Positions 15,366 to 24,349 of a DNA stretch of 64,000 nt are shown here, piece by piece. The stretch lies in contig NZ_JAAOIZ010000003.1 of assembly GCF_013184525.1 (NCBI RefSeq), forward strand, positions 248,001 to 312,000, in the 5' to 3' direction. The notes beneath the pieces were generated by a model that did no database searches, was not told the origin of the DNA, and was given only the letters and a program-made list of their open reading frames with translations. The DNA is from Chryseobacterium sp. LAM-KRS1 (GTDB lineage: Bacteria > Bacteroidota > Bacteroidia > Flavobacteriales > Weeksellaceae). The position numbers and the translations under genes are program-made. Position 1 is the first letter of the stretch; the number at the start of each line of letters is the position of its first letter.

Positions 15366-15839
15366 TTAGTCATTCTTAATGCCATAAAAATACAGCGAAT
15401 GAGAATCAATTTTTACGCCAAAAGCATCTTCTATAGCTTCTTTGATCCCTTGAATCCTAGGATCACAAAACTCTATAATTTCCTCAATCTCCTTATCAGA
15501 ATCTTTTTTGTAGATCACCAAGTGATCGTGTTGCTTATCAAAATAAGACTTCTCATAAGATGAAGACGTCAGTGTTTTTTCTCCAAATTGGTGTTTACGA
15601 ATTAGCCCTGCATCCAGGAAGATCTCAATTGTATTGTAAATTGTTGCTTTAGAAACATGATATTTCTTCTGCATCATCAACAGATAGAGATCATCCACAT
15701 TGAAATGGTGATCCATATTATAGATCTCTTCCAATATGGTGTATCTCTCAGGTGTGTTTCGGAAACCTTTTTCTAAAAGGTAGTTTCTCAAAACATCTTT
15801 GATAAGAGCTATATTTTTTTCTTTTTGTATAGTATCCAT
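15366..15839 (-). CDS. Fur-family transcriptional regulator
   Basis: 157 residues. The winged-helix DNA-binding part reads LLEKGFRNTPERYTILEEIY, then HHFNVDDLYLLMMQKKYHVSKATIYNTI and LDAGLIRKHQFGE. The dimerisation domain contains KQHDHLVIYKK, where canonical Fur/Zur/PerR read HHHDHLxCxxCG; the CxxC zinc-structural cysteines are replaced (KKDSDK), so this belongs to the cysteine-poor branch. It may sense iron or another metal through the His/Asp/Glu sites left. It is the promoter-proximal gene of a pair with the OstA-like gene. Confidence 0.88.
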   Translation of the reverse strand: MDTIQKEKNIALIKDVLRNYLLEKGFRNTPERYTILEEIYNMDHHFNVDDLYLLMMQKKYHVSKATIYNTIEIFLDAGLIRKHQFGEKTLTSSSYEKSYFDKQHDHLVIYKKDSDKEIEEIIEFCDPRIQGIKEAIEDAFGVKIDSHSLYFYGIKND

Positions 15840-15854
15840 TAAAATAATTATCTA

Positions 15855-15862
15855 CAAATTTA
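15855..15862 (-). promoter_or_regulatory. -7 promoter element of the Fur-family gene
   Basis: TAAATTTG on the minus strand, 15 bases upstream of the ATG at 15839. Confidence 0.55.
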
Positions 15863-15904
15863 TTAATTTTTATTTAAATAGATAGTATGCTTATAAAGTG
15901 GTGC

Positions 15905-17896
15905 TTAGAAGTTATGGCGTAAAAATCCCGCCTGTTCAATTTTTTTATCATATAATGTCTCCTCTGTAATCGGAGCAGATTCTACCACTACATTGTGTGA
16001 AGTGACTCCCCAGGCCTTGAAATCGTCACTTCCGATATACTTCACAAAATTGTAAATATTAAGCGTGATTTTTTGTTTTACCGTCAAAAGTATATCGTTG
16101 ATATATGTATTATCTATAATCACATATTTAAGATCCGGAGGTATATTATGTGCTCTCAAAGAAGGATGACTGCTTCTTGATGGAATAGTTCCATCAGCCA
16201 TAAGGTCTTTCAGAACCATACCGAAATAATCATTGATTCTACGGTCTACTTTAAATCCTAAAAGAAAATTCACTTTAAATACAGTTCCCGGTAATATTTC
16301 ATCTACCGTATATTTAAAAGTATACGGATCTTCCTGATTTACAATACTTAAAACAAAATAATGATCTGCCCGTTTAGGCTGTTTCTTGATGATGGAATAA
16401 ATAATCTTTGACTCTACTTCATCATTTCTTTTTGCTCTGCTTAAGTAAGCAAGATTGGTAGCATATTTAGGAATGGTCTCATCAAGTTTCATATCCTTAA
16501 TAATGGACACATATTTATCGATCTTTACATATTGTATAAAATTAGCCTTGATCAGTCTGCCATTATACCATGCATACATACATACTGCAATAAATCCACC
16601 TAACACCATTGTTAGCCATCCTCCATCAACAAATTTGATGACATTGGCATAGAAAAATCCTGATTCAAGGAAAAGATAAACTGCTCCGAAACCTATGATA
16701 AAGAATTTGCTTACCCGTGTTCTGCTTAACCAGAAAAGTAATAGTATGGTGGTCATTAACATGGTAATGGTAATCGTCAGACCATAAGCCGCTTCCATTC
16801 TTTCAGATTTTTGAAAAAATATAACCACAACAAAACAGAATACCATTAATCCCCAGTTTACTCCCGGGATATACATTTGTCCTTTAATACCCGAAGGATA
16901 TTCAATGTGCTGATTCGGCCAGAATGAAACCGACATGGCTTCCGAGAACATAGTAAATGATCCGGTGATTACGGCTTGACTGGCGATAATTGCAGCGGCT
17001 GTTGCAAGGATAACCCCAGGTAAAACGGCCCATTGCGGCATAATTCCAAAGAATGGATTCACTCCACTGAATACCTGATGATAATTATCCAGCAGCCATG
17101 CTCCTTGTCCCAGATAGTTCAGGATAAGCATTAATTTTACAAACACCCAGCTGATTCTTATATTTTTAGCACCACAATGCCCCAAATCCGAGTACAAAGC
17201 CTCCGCTCCTGTTGTACAAAGGAACACTGCTCCCATGATAACAATAGCACTTGGAGAGTGTGTAATAAGATTGTAGGCATATATCGGGTTGAATGCTCTT
17301 ATAATTTCAATGTGATCAAAAAGGTGGATTGATCCGAAAACCCCTAAGGCCAGGAACCAGGTTACCATAACGGGTCCAAAGAATTTCCCAATAGAAGCCG
17401 TTCCAAACTGTTGTACCACAAAAACTACAAACAGGATGACCAGGGTAATGAGAACTACCGGTGTCTCGGGATTATATATTTTTAAACCTTCAATAGCAGA
17501 CATAACCGTTAGTGAAGGAGTGATTACACTATCTGCAACAAGTGTTGCCGCTCCTATAATGGCAACCACATAGAGCCATTTCTTCTTGAGTTTCTTTACT
17601 AGTGAATAAAGTGCAAGAATTCCCCCTTCTCCTTTATTATCTGCTCTTAGAGCAATAATTACATACTTTATAGTAGTTTGAAGGGTCAATGTCCAGATAA
17701 TACATGATAATGCACCTTCAATATATTCATCGAATGGCATTGCCGCACCATCTTTTCGGGCATTCACAATTGCTTTCATTACGTACAATGGTGACGTCCC
17801 AATATCCCCAAAAACAATTCCGAGGGACACAATAACCCCTACAAATGAAAGTTTCTTTAGGTCAAAATGATGACCACCCTCTGTAACTTCTGACAT
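15905..17896 (-). CDS. kup: KUP-type potassium uptake permease
   Basis: 663 residues, normal for Kup/TrkD. About twelve membrane segments are followed by a C-terminal cytosolic part of about 190 residues. Family motifs: LGIVFGDIGTSPLYVMKAIV near the N-terminus, NKGEGGILALYSLV, ITPSLTVMSAIEGLKIYNP, and GAEALYSDLGHCGAKNIRISW. It imports K+ with protons. It is a single gene with its own promoter and no linked regulator or c-di-AMP riboswitch visible upstream. Confidence 0.96.
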   Translation of the reverse strand: MSEVTEGGHHFDLKKLSFVGVIVSLGIVFGDIGTSPLYVMKAIVNARKDGAAMPFDEYIEGALSCIIWTLTLQTTIKYVIIALRADNKGEGGILALYSLVKKLKKKWLYVVAIIGAATLVADSVITPSLTVMSAIEGLKIYNPETPVVLITLVILFVVFVVQQFGTASIGKFFGPVMVTWFLALGVFGSIHLFDHIEIIRAFNPIYAYNLITHSPSAIVIMGAVFLCTTGAEALYSDLGHCGAKNIRISWVFVKLMLILNYLGQGAWLLDNYHQVFSGVNPFFGIMPQWAVLPGVILATAAAIIASQAVITGSFTMFSEAMSVSFWPNQHIEYPSGIKGQMYIPGVNWGLMVFCFVVVIFFQKSERMEAAYGLTITITMLMTTILLLFWLSRTRVSKFFIIGFGAVYLFLESGFFYANVIKFVDGGWLTMVLGGFIAVCMYAWYNGRLIKANFIQYVKIDKYVSIIKDMKLDETIPKYATNLAYLSRAKRNDEVESKIIYSIIKKQPKRADHYFVLSIVNQEDPYTFKYTVDEILPGTVFKVNFLLGFKVDRRINDYFGMVLKDLMADGTIPSRSSHPSLRAHNIPPDLKYVIIDNTYINDILLTVKQKITLNIYNFVKYIGSDDFKAWGVTSHNVVVESAPITEETLYDKKIEQAGFLRHNF

Positions 17897-17916
17897 ATCA
17901 GCTAATTTTAAAAGCG

Positions 17917-17924
17917 CAAATCTA
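17917..17924 (-). promoter_or_regulatory. -7 promoter element of kup
   Basis: TAGATTTG on the minus strand, 20 bases upstream of the kup ATG (17896). Confidence 0.5.
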
Positions 17925-17972
17925 CACTAAATTTATGACCTCATGAATTATTCTTCATGAATATAATAAATG

Positions 17973-17998
17973 AAAAAACTTCCTTTCGGAAGTTTTTC
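17973..17998 (-). terminator. Terminator of pdhB
   Basis: AAAAACTTCC / GGAAGTTTTT stem with a four-base loop directly after the pdhB stop at 18000. A second inverted repeat (TCATGAA, 17941-17960) lies just beyond. Confidence 0.8.
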
Positions 17999-17999
17999 T

Positions 18000-18983
18000 C
18001 TATGATTTAATATACAACGCATTTTTAATCTCCTCTTTCACTTTTTCAAGTTTAGGGAACCATTCTGCAAATAAAGCTGCTGAATATGGAGCAGGAGCAT
18101 CAGGAGTCGTAATTCTCTTGATTGGTGCATCCAGATAATCGAAAGCTTTTTGCTGAACCATATATGCAATTTCAGAAGAGATAGACGCAAACGGCCATGC
18201 TTCTTCCAAAATAACCAGTCTGTTTGTTTTCTTAACAGAATTTAAAATAGTATCATAATCCAAAGGACGGATTGTTCTAAGGTCGATCACCTCTACAGAA
18301 ATTCCTTCTTTAGCCAAATCTTCAGCAGCCTGAATCGCTACTTTCATGATCTTACCAAAAGAAACAAGAGTTACATCCTTACCTTCTTTCTTGATATCTG
18401 CCTTTCCGATTGGTAGATAGTATTCTTCTTCAGGAATCTCCATTTTATCTCCATACATCTGCTCGGATTCCATGAAAATTACCGGATCATTATCCTGGAT
18501 TGCTGATTTCAATAATCCTTTTGCATCATAAGGATTAGAAGGTACGATCACTTTCAATCCCGGACAGTTTGCATACCAGCTTTCGAAAGCCTGAGAGTGT
18601 GTAGCTCCCAATTGTCCTGCAGAAGCAGTAGGACCACGGAAAACAATAGGACAATTCCACTGTCCTCCACTCATCTGACGGATTTTTGCTGCATTATTGA
18701 TAATCTGGTCAATTCCTACCAAAGAGAAATTGAATGTCATAAATTCTACAATGGGTCTGTTCCCATTCATCGCTGCACCTACGGAGATTCCGGTAAAACC
18801 AAGTTCTGCGATCGGTGTATCGATTATTCTTTTAGGACCAAATTCATCCAGCATTCCTTTTGAAGCCTTATACGCACCGTTGTATTCTGCAACTTCCTCC
18901 CCCATTAAATAAATGGATTCGTCTTTACGCATTTCCTCACTCATTGCCTGTGCAATTACCTCACGAAAAGTATATTCTGCCAT
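18000..18983 (-). CDS. pdhB: Pyruvate dehydrogenase E1 component, beta subunit
   Basis: 327 residues, the length of stand-alone E1-beta. Motifs: TFREVIAQAMSEEM, GEEVAEYNGAYKASKG, DTPIAELGFTGISVGAAM (the conserved Glu that activates thiamine diphosphate is in this block), and RGPTASAGQLGATHSQAFES. With E1-alpha it forms the heterotetramer that decarboxylates pyruvate and passes acetyl groups to the E2 lipoyl domain. The alpha and E2 genes are not in the window. A branched-chain 2-oxoacid E1-beta is the alternative, but the GQWNCPIVFRGP context favours pyruvate. It is preceded by a good -7 element. Confidence 0.92.
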   Translation of the reverse strand: MAEYTFREVIAQAMSEEMRKDESIYLMGEEVAEYNGAYKASKGMLDEFGPKRIIDTPIAELGFTGISVGAAMNGNRPIVEFMTFNFSLVGIDQIINNAAKIRQMSGGQWNCPIVFRGPTASAGQLGATHSQAFESWYANCPGLKVIVPSNPYDAKGLLKSAIQDNDPVIFMESEQMYGDKMEIPEEEYYLPIGKADIKKEGKDVTLVSFGKIMKVAIQAAEDLAKEGISVEVIDLRTIRPLDYDTILNSVKKTNRLVILEEAWPFASISSEIAYMVQQKAFDYLDAPIKRITTPDAPAPYSAALFAEWFPKLEKVKEEIKNALYIKS

Positions 18984-19006
18984 ATTTCTTTGAAAAATTT
19001 AGACTA

Positions 19007-19014
19007 CAAAAATA
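19007..19014 (-). promoter_or_regulatory. -7 promoter element of pdhB
   Basis: TATTTTTG on the minus strand, 23 bases upstream of the ATG at 18983. Confidence 0.55.
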
Positions 19015-19041
19015 GTGTTTTTTTATTACACACATCATAAA

Positions 19042-19073
19042 AACGGCATCTCATTTAAATGAAATGCCGTTAA
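19042..19073 (-). terminator. Terminator of the DUF2147 gene
   Basis: AACGGCAT and ATGCCGTT enclose CATTTAAATG, which can also pair. On the minus strand a TTTTT run follows. Confidence 0.75.
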
Positions 19074-19093
19074 TTAATTTTATTTAAAACAGA

Positions 19094-19513
19094 TTAGTTT
19101 ACTTTTTGCCAAGTCTGCGTTCTTCCTAACAGGGATAAACCTATGTATCCTCTTACATTCAACTGATCTCCGGATCTTGTAATTGTACATTTATAAGTTT
19201 TTCCAGTCTTCGGATCTGTAATAGTTCCTCCGGTAAATTCGTCACCTTCTTTTTTTAATCCCCTGATAATTTCCAGTCCAAGAATAGGTTTTCCTTTTCT
19301 GTCATCTTTACAATTGGTACAGTTAGGATCAGCGGGCTTTATAAGTAATTGCGAGACCTTGCCATAATAAGTCCCATCTGTTTTTTTATAGATTTCTACA
19401 ATAGATTTTGCCTGTTTGGTCTCATCATCTATAGTTTTCCATTTTCCTTCTATCTGTGCAAAAGATAATATACTTGCCAAAGAAAATGCCAGGGTAAATA
19501 ATAATTTTCTCAT
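19094..19513 (-). CDS. DUF2147-type secreted protein
   Basis: 139 residues. A signal peptide (LLFTLAFSLASILSFAQ) precedes the domain, which begins IEGKWKTIDDETKQAKSIVEIY, a classic DUF2147 start. It then shows KTDGTYYGKVSQLL, the double-Cys segment CTNCKDDRKGKPILGLEII, and TYKCTITRSGDQLNVRGYI. Proteins of this family are small periplasmic beta-barrels of unknown function. It is a monocistronic gene with its own terminator. Confidence 0.9.
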   Translation of the reverse strand: MRKLLFTLAFSLASILSFAQIEGKWKTIDDETKQAKSIVEIYKKTDGTYYGKVSQLLIKPADPNCTNCKDDRKGKPILGLEIIRGLKKEGDEFTGGTITDPKTGKTYKCTITRSGDQLNVRGYIGLSLLGRTQTWQKVN

Positions 19514-19657
19514 ATACTTGTTATTTTAATTTTGATATACTGTTCTTGTTATCTATTTAACGCTAAAAATATAAATTAATTTTAAACAAACAAAAACATT
19601 TATTATACTAGGCATATATAACAAGACACATACCAATTTAAAAAATTAAACACCCTC

Positions 19658-21586
19658 TTAGTTCAGTTTACGGTTGATAACCCTGTCCATATAATCCTGA
19701 TACCAGGCTTTGGCAATCTCCTTTCCTTTTTCAGTCTCCGGTGTATTCAAATGATCTGCCAGATTTTTCTCCAATCCCAGATCTGATTTATCATAGATGC
19801 CTACTACATTTTTTCCGTCGAAACGATAGATATAATTCCCAATAATAAATTGTTCCACACCGCCATCAGAATTTGCTATGATAGCAGGGTATTTTTTATC
19901 ACTTACAAGACTTCTTCCCCAGCTTCTTATCCTTTTATTATATCCGATCAGATCTGCCAGTGTTGGATAAATATCAATCTGCTGTGCTTCTTCCGTATTT
20001 ACTCCTTTCAAATGATATTCGGGATTGGGAGAATATAAAATAATCGGAACGGCAAAACGGTTCATACTTTTCTGATATTCCGGATAATAGATTTCATTGG
20101 TATGATCTCCGGTAAACACGAAAATAGTATTATTATACCAGGGTTGTTTTTTAGCCGTTTCAAAATATTTTTTTATTGAATAATCAGTATATTGTATCGG
20201 TTCATGCATTTGATTTTTACCTTTTTTAAATTTCCCCTGGTATTTTTCAGGAATTTTAAAAGGATGGTGAGAAGAAGCGGTAAAAACAGTAGCCATAAAT
20301 GGTTGCGTTTTCCCAACATTTTTAGCAAAGTATTGCAAAAACGGCTCATCCCAGATCGCCCACATTCCGTCAAAATCGGCATCATGATTATATTCGGTCT
20401 TTCCAAAATAATGTTTGAAGCCTAAAATATTTCCAAAGCCAAGGAATCCCATGGATCCATTGGGTGCTCCATGATAAAATGAAGTATCATAACCCAGATC
20501 ATTACAAATAGAAACAATAGATTGTATTTTCTGATTGGAATATGGTGAACTTGTAAAAGCATCCGTAAGACTCGGAATTCCGGCAAGCACACTGCTCATT
20601 CCATGGATAGACTGTCTTCCGTTCGCAAAGGTGTTGGGAAAAATTAAACTTTCACCAGCTAAACTATCAATAAACGGGGTGTAAGAAACATAATCTTTAA
20701 TATTCTTATCCTTATTAAAAGCTCCGGAATATTCCCTGCTGAAGGATTCAACAATAAATATTACGATATTCGGACGGTTGGTTACCTGCCTGTCGTATAT
20801 TTTATAAGGCTGGATATTATCTTCTATAAACTTCTGGTCTACAAAGTGAACTTCTTTAAAATTATTGGTTCCTAATGTTCTGAAGAATGAAAACGTACTG
20901 TTCAAAACCATATTCCCCTGAGATGGAATTTTCACGAAACGATTTGCGTCCACAAGATTAATAGGCCTTGTGCTGTGTCTGAAGTCTCCACGGATCCCTC
21001 CTACTACCAAAACTGTAATTCCACATAGACAAAGGACAGAAAGGATAAAATAAGGAATAAGTCTTACCGGCTTCTGTTCCGTGATCTTTACCCTTTTGTA
21101 AAGAAAAACCCACAGTGCCATAAGAACAAAAAACCATATAAGAACAAAAGGATTCTGAACAATGGAAGCACCAAACACTTTTCCGATATTAGTTTCATGC
21201 TTGGCCACCTGAAATGCAGCCGACGTTAATCTTGTCTGGGCAAATTTATAATAAACAAAATCACCGAAGTTCATGGCATAGGCAATTCCATTTGTAATAA
21301 AGTAAAGCCAAAATAACATTTTTTGATATCCCTTTCTGGTATTGATTATAACAGGGATAAGACTCAGCAAAATAAATAAAGAATTGACATATAAAATTGC
21401 AGTAGTATCAAAGGCAATTCCATGAAAAGATAAACTAAAATAGTCTGAAACCGAATCTACCTTTATGAGCTCTTTATTAAAATACCAGAACAAAAATCTG
21501 GCAATCTGATAAAAAACATATGCCAAAAAAATCCGGTATACCAATACCAGAACTTCCTGTTTTCTAAATTCTTTAAAAAATTTCAT
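19658..21586 (-). CDS. LTA-synthase-like (sulfatase/alkaline phosphatase superfamily) membrane protein
   Basis: 642 residues. Four to five membrane helices fill the first 200 residues, then a large extracytoplasmic sulfatase-fold domain begins at NRPNIVIFIVESFSREYSG (metal-binding Glu). NGRQSIHGMSSVLAGIP holds the likely nucleophile Ser/Thr position, FTASSHHPFKIP the metal His, and FVFTGDHTNEIYYP the final Asp-His pair. Gram-negative members add phosphoethanolamine or phosphoglycerol to glycans or lipid A-type acceptors. The acceptor is unknown here. It is divergent from pssA, a phospholipid-synthesis gene, with 89 bases between the starts, which suits a lipid head-group donor role (inference). 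Confidence 0.88.
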   Translation of the reverse strand: MKFFKEFRKQEVLVLVYRIFLAYVFYQIARFLFWYFNKELIKVDSVSDYFSLSFHGIAFDTTAILYVNSLFILLSLIPVIINTRKGYQKMLFWLYFITNGIAYAMNFGDFVYYKFAQTRLTSAAFQVAKHETNIGKVFGASIVQNPFVLIWFFVLMALWVFLYKRVKITEQKPVRLIPYFILSVLCLCGITVLVVGGIRGDFRHSTRPINLVDANRFVKIPSQGNMVLNSTFSFFRTLGTNNFKEVHFVDQKFIEDNIQPYKIYDRQVTNRPNIVIFIVESFSREYSGAFNKDKNIKDYVSYTPFIDSLAGESLIFPNTFANGRQSIHGMSSVLAGIPSLTDAFTSSPYSNQKIQSIVSICNDLGYDTSFYHGAPNGSMGFLGFGNILGFKHYFGKTEYNHDADFDGMWAIWDEPFLQYFAKNVGKTQPFMATVFTASSHHPFKIPEKYQGKFKKGKNQMHEPIQYTDYSIKKYFETAKKQPWYNNTIFVFTGDHTNEIYYPEYQKSMNRFAVPIILYSPNPEYHLKGVNTEEAQQIDIYPTLADLIGYNKRIRSWGRSLVSDKKYPAIIANSDGGVEQFIIGNYIYRFDGKNVVGIYDKSDLGLEKNLADHLNTPETEKGKEIAKAWYQDYMDRVINRKLN

Positions 21587-21590
21587 TTGG

Positions 21591-21598
21591 CAAATTTA
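21591..21598 (-). promoter_or_regulatory. -7 promoter element four bases before the LTA-synthase-like ATG
   Basis: Minus-strand TAAATTTG, CCAA, ATG (21586). Same geometry as panD, queD and the RamB-like gene. Confidence 0.5.
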
Positions 21599-21662
21599 CA
21601 TCAATTTCAGATTAATGTATTTTTTAGTGGGTAATATTTTAACCTAGAATTCTTAAAAAATG

Positions 21663-21670
21663 TAATTTTG
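21663..21670 (+). promoter_or_regulatory. -7-like element directly before pssA
   Basis: TAATTTTG ends five bases before the pssA ATG (21676). No -33 TTG is visible at the expected distance. Confidence 0.4.
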
Positions 21671-21675
21671 TGACT

Positions 21676-22374
21676 ATGAATTTTATTAAAAACAATCTTG
21701 CGAACGTCCTAACCTTAGGAAATTTATTTTCCGGATGCATAGGGGCAGTGCATCTTATCCTTGGTGATTATAAAATAACCGCTATTTGCCTTATCCTTTC
21801 GCTGGTTTTAGACTTTTTTGATGGCTTTGTTGCCCGTGCTTTAAAAGCTAATTCGAATCTGGGGGTTCAGCTGGATTCACTGGCGGATATGGTAAGCTTT
21901 GGTTTTATTCCGGGATTGACCATGTTTGTTGCTCTCACAGACAATTCTTATTCTCACATTCCATGGTATGTTTATTCAGGATTTTTACTTACTGTATTTT
22001 CATGCCTGAGGTTAGCAATTTTTAATCTGGATGAAGATCAGAAGTATTACTTTAAAGGTTTAAATACACCTTCCAATACTATTTTAATTTTTGGCTTGTA
22101 TTATGCCTTTAAAAAAACTCAGAGCTATGAGTTTATATTTTCCAATCTATATCTGATGATAGCCATTACCATTGTTTTTTCGTTACTTTTGGTAAGTCCT
22201 GTTAAAATGATTGCCATGAAATTCAAATCCATGAAACTGGAAGACAATTATCCAAAGCTTGCTTTATTAGTAGGTTCCATCACCATTCTGATCATATTTG
22301 GAACAGTAGGAATCCCAATGGTTATACTTTATTATATTTTAATTTCACTTATATTTCAAAAACAACTTACATAA
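21676..22374 (+). CDS. pssA: CDP-diacylglycerol-serine O-phosphatidyltransferase
   Basis: 232 residues from the ATG at 21676 (a GTG at 21670 lies inside the promoter element). The CDP-alcohol phosphotransferase motif D-G-x2-A-R-x8-G-x3-D-x3-D is complete: DGFVARALKANSNLG then VQLDSLADMVSFG, with the preceding LVLDFFDG. Six to seven membrane helices are visible. It makes phosphatidylserine, the precursor of phosphatidylethanolamine, the main lipid of this group. It begins a plus-strand run that continues with an exonuclease, though with 75 bases between. Confidence 0.93.
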   Translation: MNFIKNNLANVLTLGNLFSGCIGAVHLILGDYKITAICLILSLVLDFFDGFVARALKANSNLGVQLDSLADMVSFGFIPGLTMFVALTDNSYSHIPWYVYSGFLLTVFSCLRLAIFNLDEDQKYYFKGLNTPSNTILIFGLYYAFKKTQSYEFIFSNLYLMIAITIVFSLLLVSPVKMIAMKFKSMKLEDNYPKLALLVGSITILIIFGTVGIPMVILYYILISLIFQKQLT

Positions 22375-22449
22375 ATTCAGAATTTTGACTAAAATAAATT
22401 GATATATTATTACTTCAAAATTCACTATCTCAACTTATAAATCTTCAAT

Positions 22450-23214
22450 ATGAATTTAAAACTATATAAACCTCTTTGCATTTTCGACCTTGAAACAACG
22501 GGAACAAATATCGGAAAAGACAGGATTGTTGAAATCTGTATTCTAAAAGTAAATCCCGATGCATCCAGGGAAAGTAAAACCTGGCGTATTAATCCTGAAA
22601 TGCCAATTCCTTTGGAATCGAGCCACATTCACGGCATTTATGACGAAGACGTTAAGGACGCTCCTACTTTTAAATCTATTGCTTCGAAGGTAATGGAAAT
22701 GATTTCAGGCTCAGATTTGGGAGGTTTCAACTCCAACAGGTTTGATGTTCCTCTTCTTGCAGAAGAGCTTTTGCGCGCAGGAATTGATTTTGACCTGAGT
22801 AAATTCAAGTTGGTGGATGCTCAAACCATCTTCCATAAGAAAGAACCGAGAAACCTTGGAGCCGCTTATCAGTTTTATTGTGGTAAGACATTGGAGAATG
22901 CACACTCCGCTGAGGCTGACGTTATGGCAACCTTTGAGGTATTAGATGCCCAGGTAGGAAAATATGATGACGTGCCGAATGAAATTGCTGCTTTGAGTGA
23001 ATTTACATTTCATAATAAGAATGCGGATTTAGCAGGGTTTATCGGATTCAATGAGAAGATGGAGGAAACTTTCAGCTTCGGTAAATATAAAGGACAATGT
23101 GTAAAAGTAGTTTTCCAGAAAGACCTGGGATATTATGGTTGGTTACAGAACGCCGATTTTCCTTTGTATACAAAGAAGGTCTTTACAAAAATTCAACTAT
23201 CAAGTAAATTCTAA
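22450..23214 (+). CDS. 3'-5' exonuclease, DnaQ-like (DEDDh) with ExoX-type C-terminal domain
   Basis: 254 residues. The three exonuclease motifs are present: CIFDLETTGTNIGKDRIVEI (ExoI, D and E), GFNSNRFDVPLLAEELLRAG (ExoII), and NAHSAEADVMATFEVLDAQV (ExoIII, H and D). The C-terminal 60 residues GFNEKMEETFSFGKYKG followed by YGWLQNADFPLYTKKVF match the small domain that follows exonucleases in ExoX-like proteins. It degrades or proof-reads DNA 3' ends with two metal ions. It overlaps nothing and is followed after two bases by the DUF2007 gene, so both are co-transcribed. Confidence 0.9.
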   Translation: MNLKLYKPLCIFDLETTGTNIGKDRIVEICILKVNPDASRESKTWRINPEMPIPLESSHIHGIYDEDVKDAPTFKSIASKVMEMISGSDLGGFNSNRFDVPLLAEELLRAGIDFDLSKFKLVDAQTIFHKKEPRNLGAAYQFYCGKTLENAHSAEADVMATFEVLDAQVGKYDDVPNEIAALSEFTFHNKNADLAGFIGFNEKMEETFSFGKYKGQCVKVVFQKDLGYYGWLQNADFPLYTKKVFTKIQLSSKF

Positions 23215-23216
23215 GG

Positions 23217-23615
23217 ATGTCAAAACTTGTTCGTTTTAAATTTTACGAAACGGCTCTTGAAGCCAATAGGGATAAACAGATATTGGCAGAAAAAGGCCTC
23301 AACAGCTTCATAGCTAATGAGCAGCTCATTCAGTCGGACTGGCTATTGTCTCAGGCAGTGGGAGGAATTCAGCTTCAGGTTTTTGAAGACGACCTTGATA
23401 AAGCAACAGAAATTTTGAAAGATTACAAAGAAAACGAGACTATGGCTCTAGAAGTGGAGCATACCATCGAAAATCCCGAATTCGATTTTGTATGTCCAAA
23501 ATGTGGCTCCAATCATATTTACAGAGATGATAGTGCTACAAGTTTTTTCGGAGTTTCTATCTTAACAAGTCATAAGTTCATCTGCTATTACTGTGAGAAT
23601 GAATTTACCCATTAA
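23217..23615 (+). CDS. DUF2007-type signal-transducer-like protein with zinc ribbon
   Basis: 132 residues. The first 75 residues follow DUF2007: VRFKFYETALEANRDKQILA, then GIQLQVFEDDLDKATEIL, a small ferredoxin-like domain. The C-terminal part has two CxxC pairs, CPKCGSNHIYRDD and CYYCENEF, forming a zinc ribbon. Function is unknown. The ATG is two bases after the exonuclease stop. Confidence 0.85.
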   Translation: MSKLVRFKFYETALEANRDKQILAEKGLNSFIANEQLIQSDWLLSQAVGGIQLQVFEDDLDKATEILKDYKENETMALEVEHTIENPEFDFVCPKCGSNHIYRDDSATSFFGVSILTSHKFICYYCENEFTH

Positions 23616-23684
23616 CAATTAAATAATTTTTGCAAGGTATCATCGTCAATGATTTCATACCATGCAATAAAAAAATATAAGCAT

Positions 23685-24290
23685 ATGAAAATTATCTGCA
23701 TAGGAAGAAATTATAGTGAGCATGCGAAAGAATTAGGAAATGAAATTCCTGAAAAACCTGTAATCTTTATCAAACCTGATACTGCTGTCCTGAAGGGTAA
23801 TGATTTTTACCTACCCGAATTTTCTAAAGATATTCACTATGAACTTGAGGTGGTATTGAAAATCTCAAAAGGAGGAAAATACATCCAAAAAGATTCCGCT
23901 CATAAACATTATGAAGAAATAGGTTTGGGAATAGATTTTACAGCAAGGGACCTGCAGACAGAGTTAAAATCAAAAGGCCTGCCTTGGGAATTAGCTAAGG
24001 GGTTTGATGGTTCGGCTGTAGTAGGAAACTTCTTTAATAAAGAAAATTATAATCTGGAAAGTTTAGGCTTTTCATTACTGCAAAATAAAGAAAAGGTACA
24101 GGACGGAAACACAAAGGATATGATATTCAGTTTTGATGATATCATCGCATTCGTTTCCCAGTATTTCACATTAAGAGTGGGAGACCTTATCTTTACGGGA
24201 ACTCCAAAAGGAGTTGGGAAAGTTGAAGAAAATGATATTCTGGAAGCATTCCTTGAGGATGAAAAAATTCTGGATATCCGAATATTATAA
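23685..24290 (+). CDS. Fumarylacetoacetate hydrolase (FAH) family protein
   Basis: 201 residues from the ATG at 23685 (the upstream ATG at 23649 has no homology). The start KIICIGRNYSEHAKELGNEI is the typical FAH opening. Metal ligands sit in IHYELEVVLKISKGGKY (Glu) and GIDFTARDLQ (Asp), and the C-terminal TGTPKGVGKVEENDILEAFL is the family's ending. Such enzymes hydrolyse acylpyruvates, or act as oxaloacetate decarboxylase/tautomerase; the short single-domain form resembles acylpyruvase (FAHD1 type). It is not in an aromatic-degradation cluster here, so the broad metabolic-repair role is more likely. Confidence 0.9.
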   Translation: MKIICIGRNYSEHAKELGNEIPEKPVIFIKPDTAVLKGNDFYLPEFSKDIHYELEVVLKISKGGKYIQKDSAHKHYEEIGLGIDFTARDLQTELKSKGLPWELAKGFDGSAVVGNFFNKENYNLESLGFSLLQNKEKVQDGNTKDMIFSFDDIIAFVSQYFTLRVGDLIFTGTPKGVGKVEENDILEAFLEDEKILDIRIL

Positions 24291-24349
24291 GTATTTAACA
24301 GCGTATTTCATATTTTTTTCACTATCTTTAGTTAACAAAATTAAAGGTT

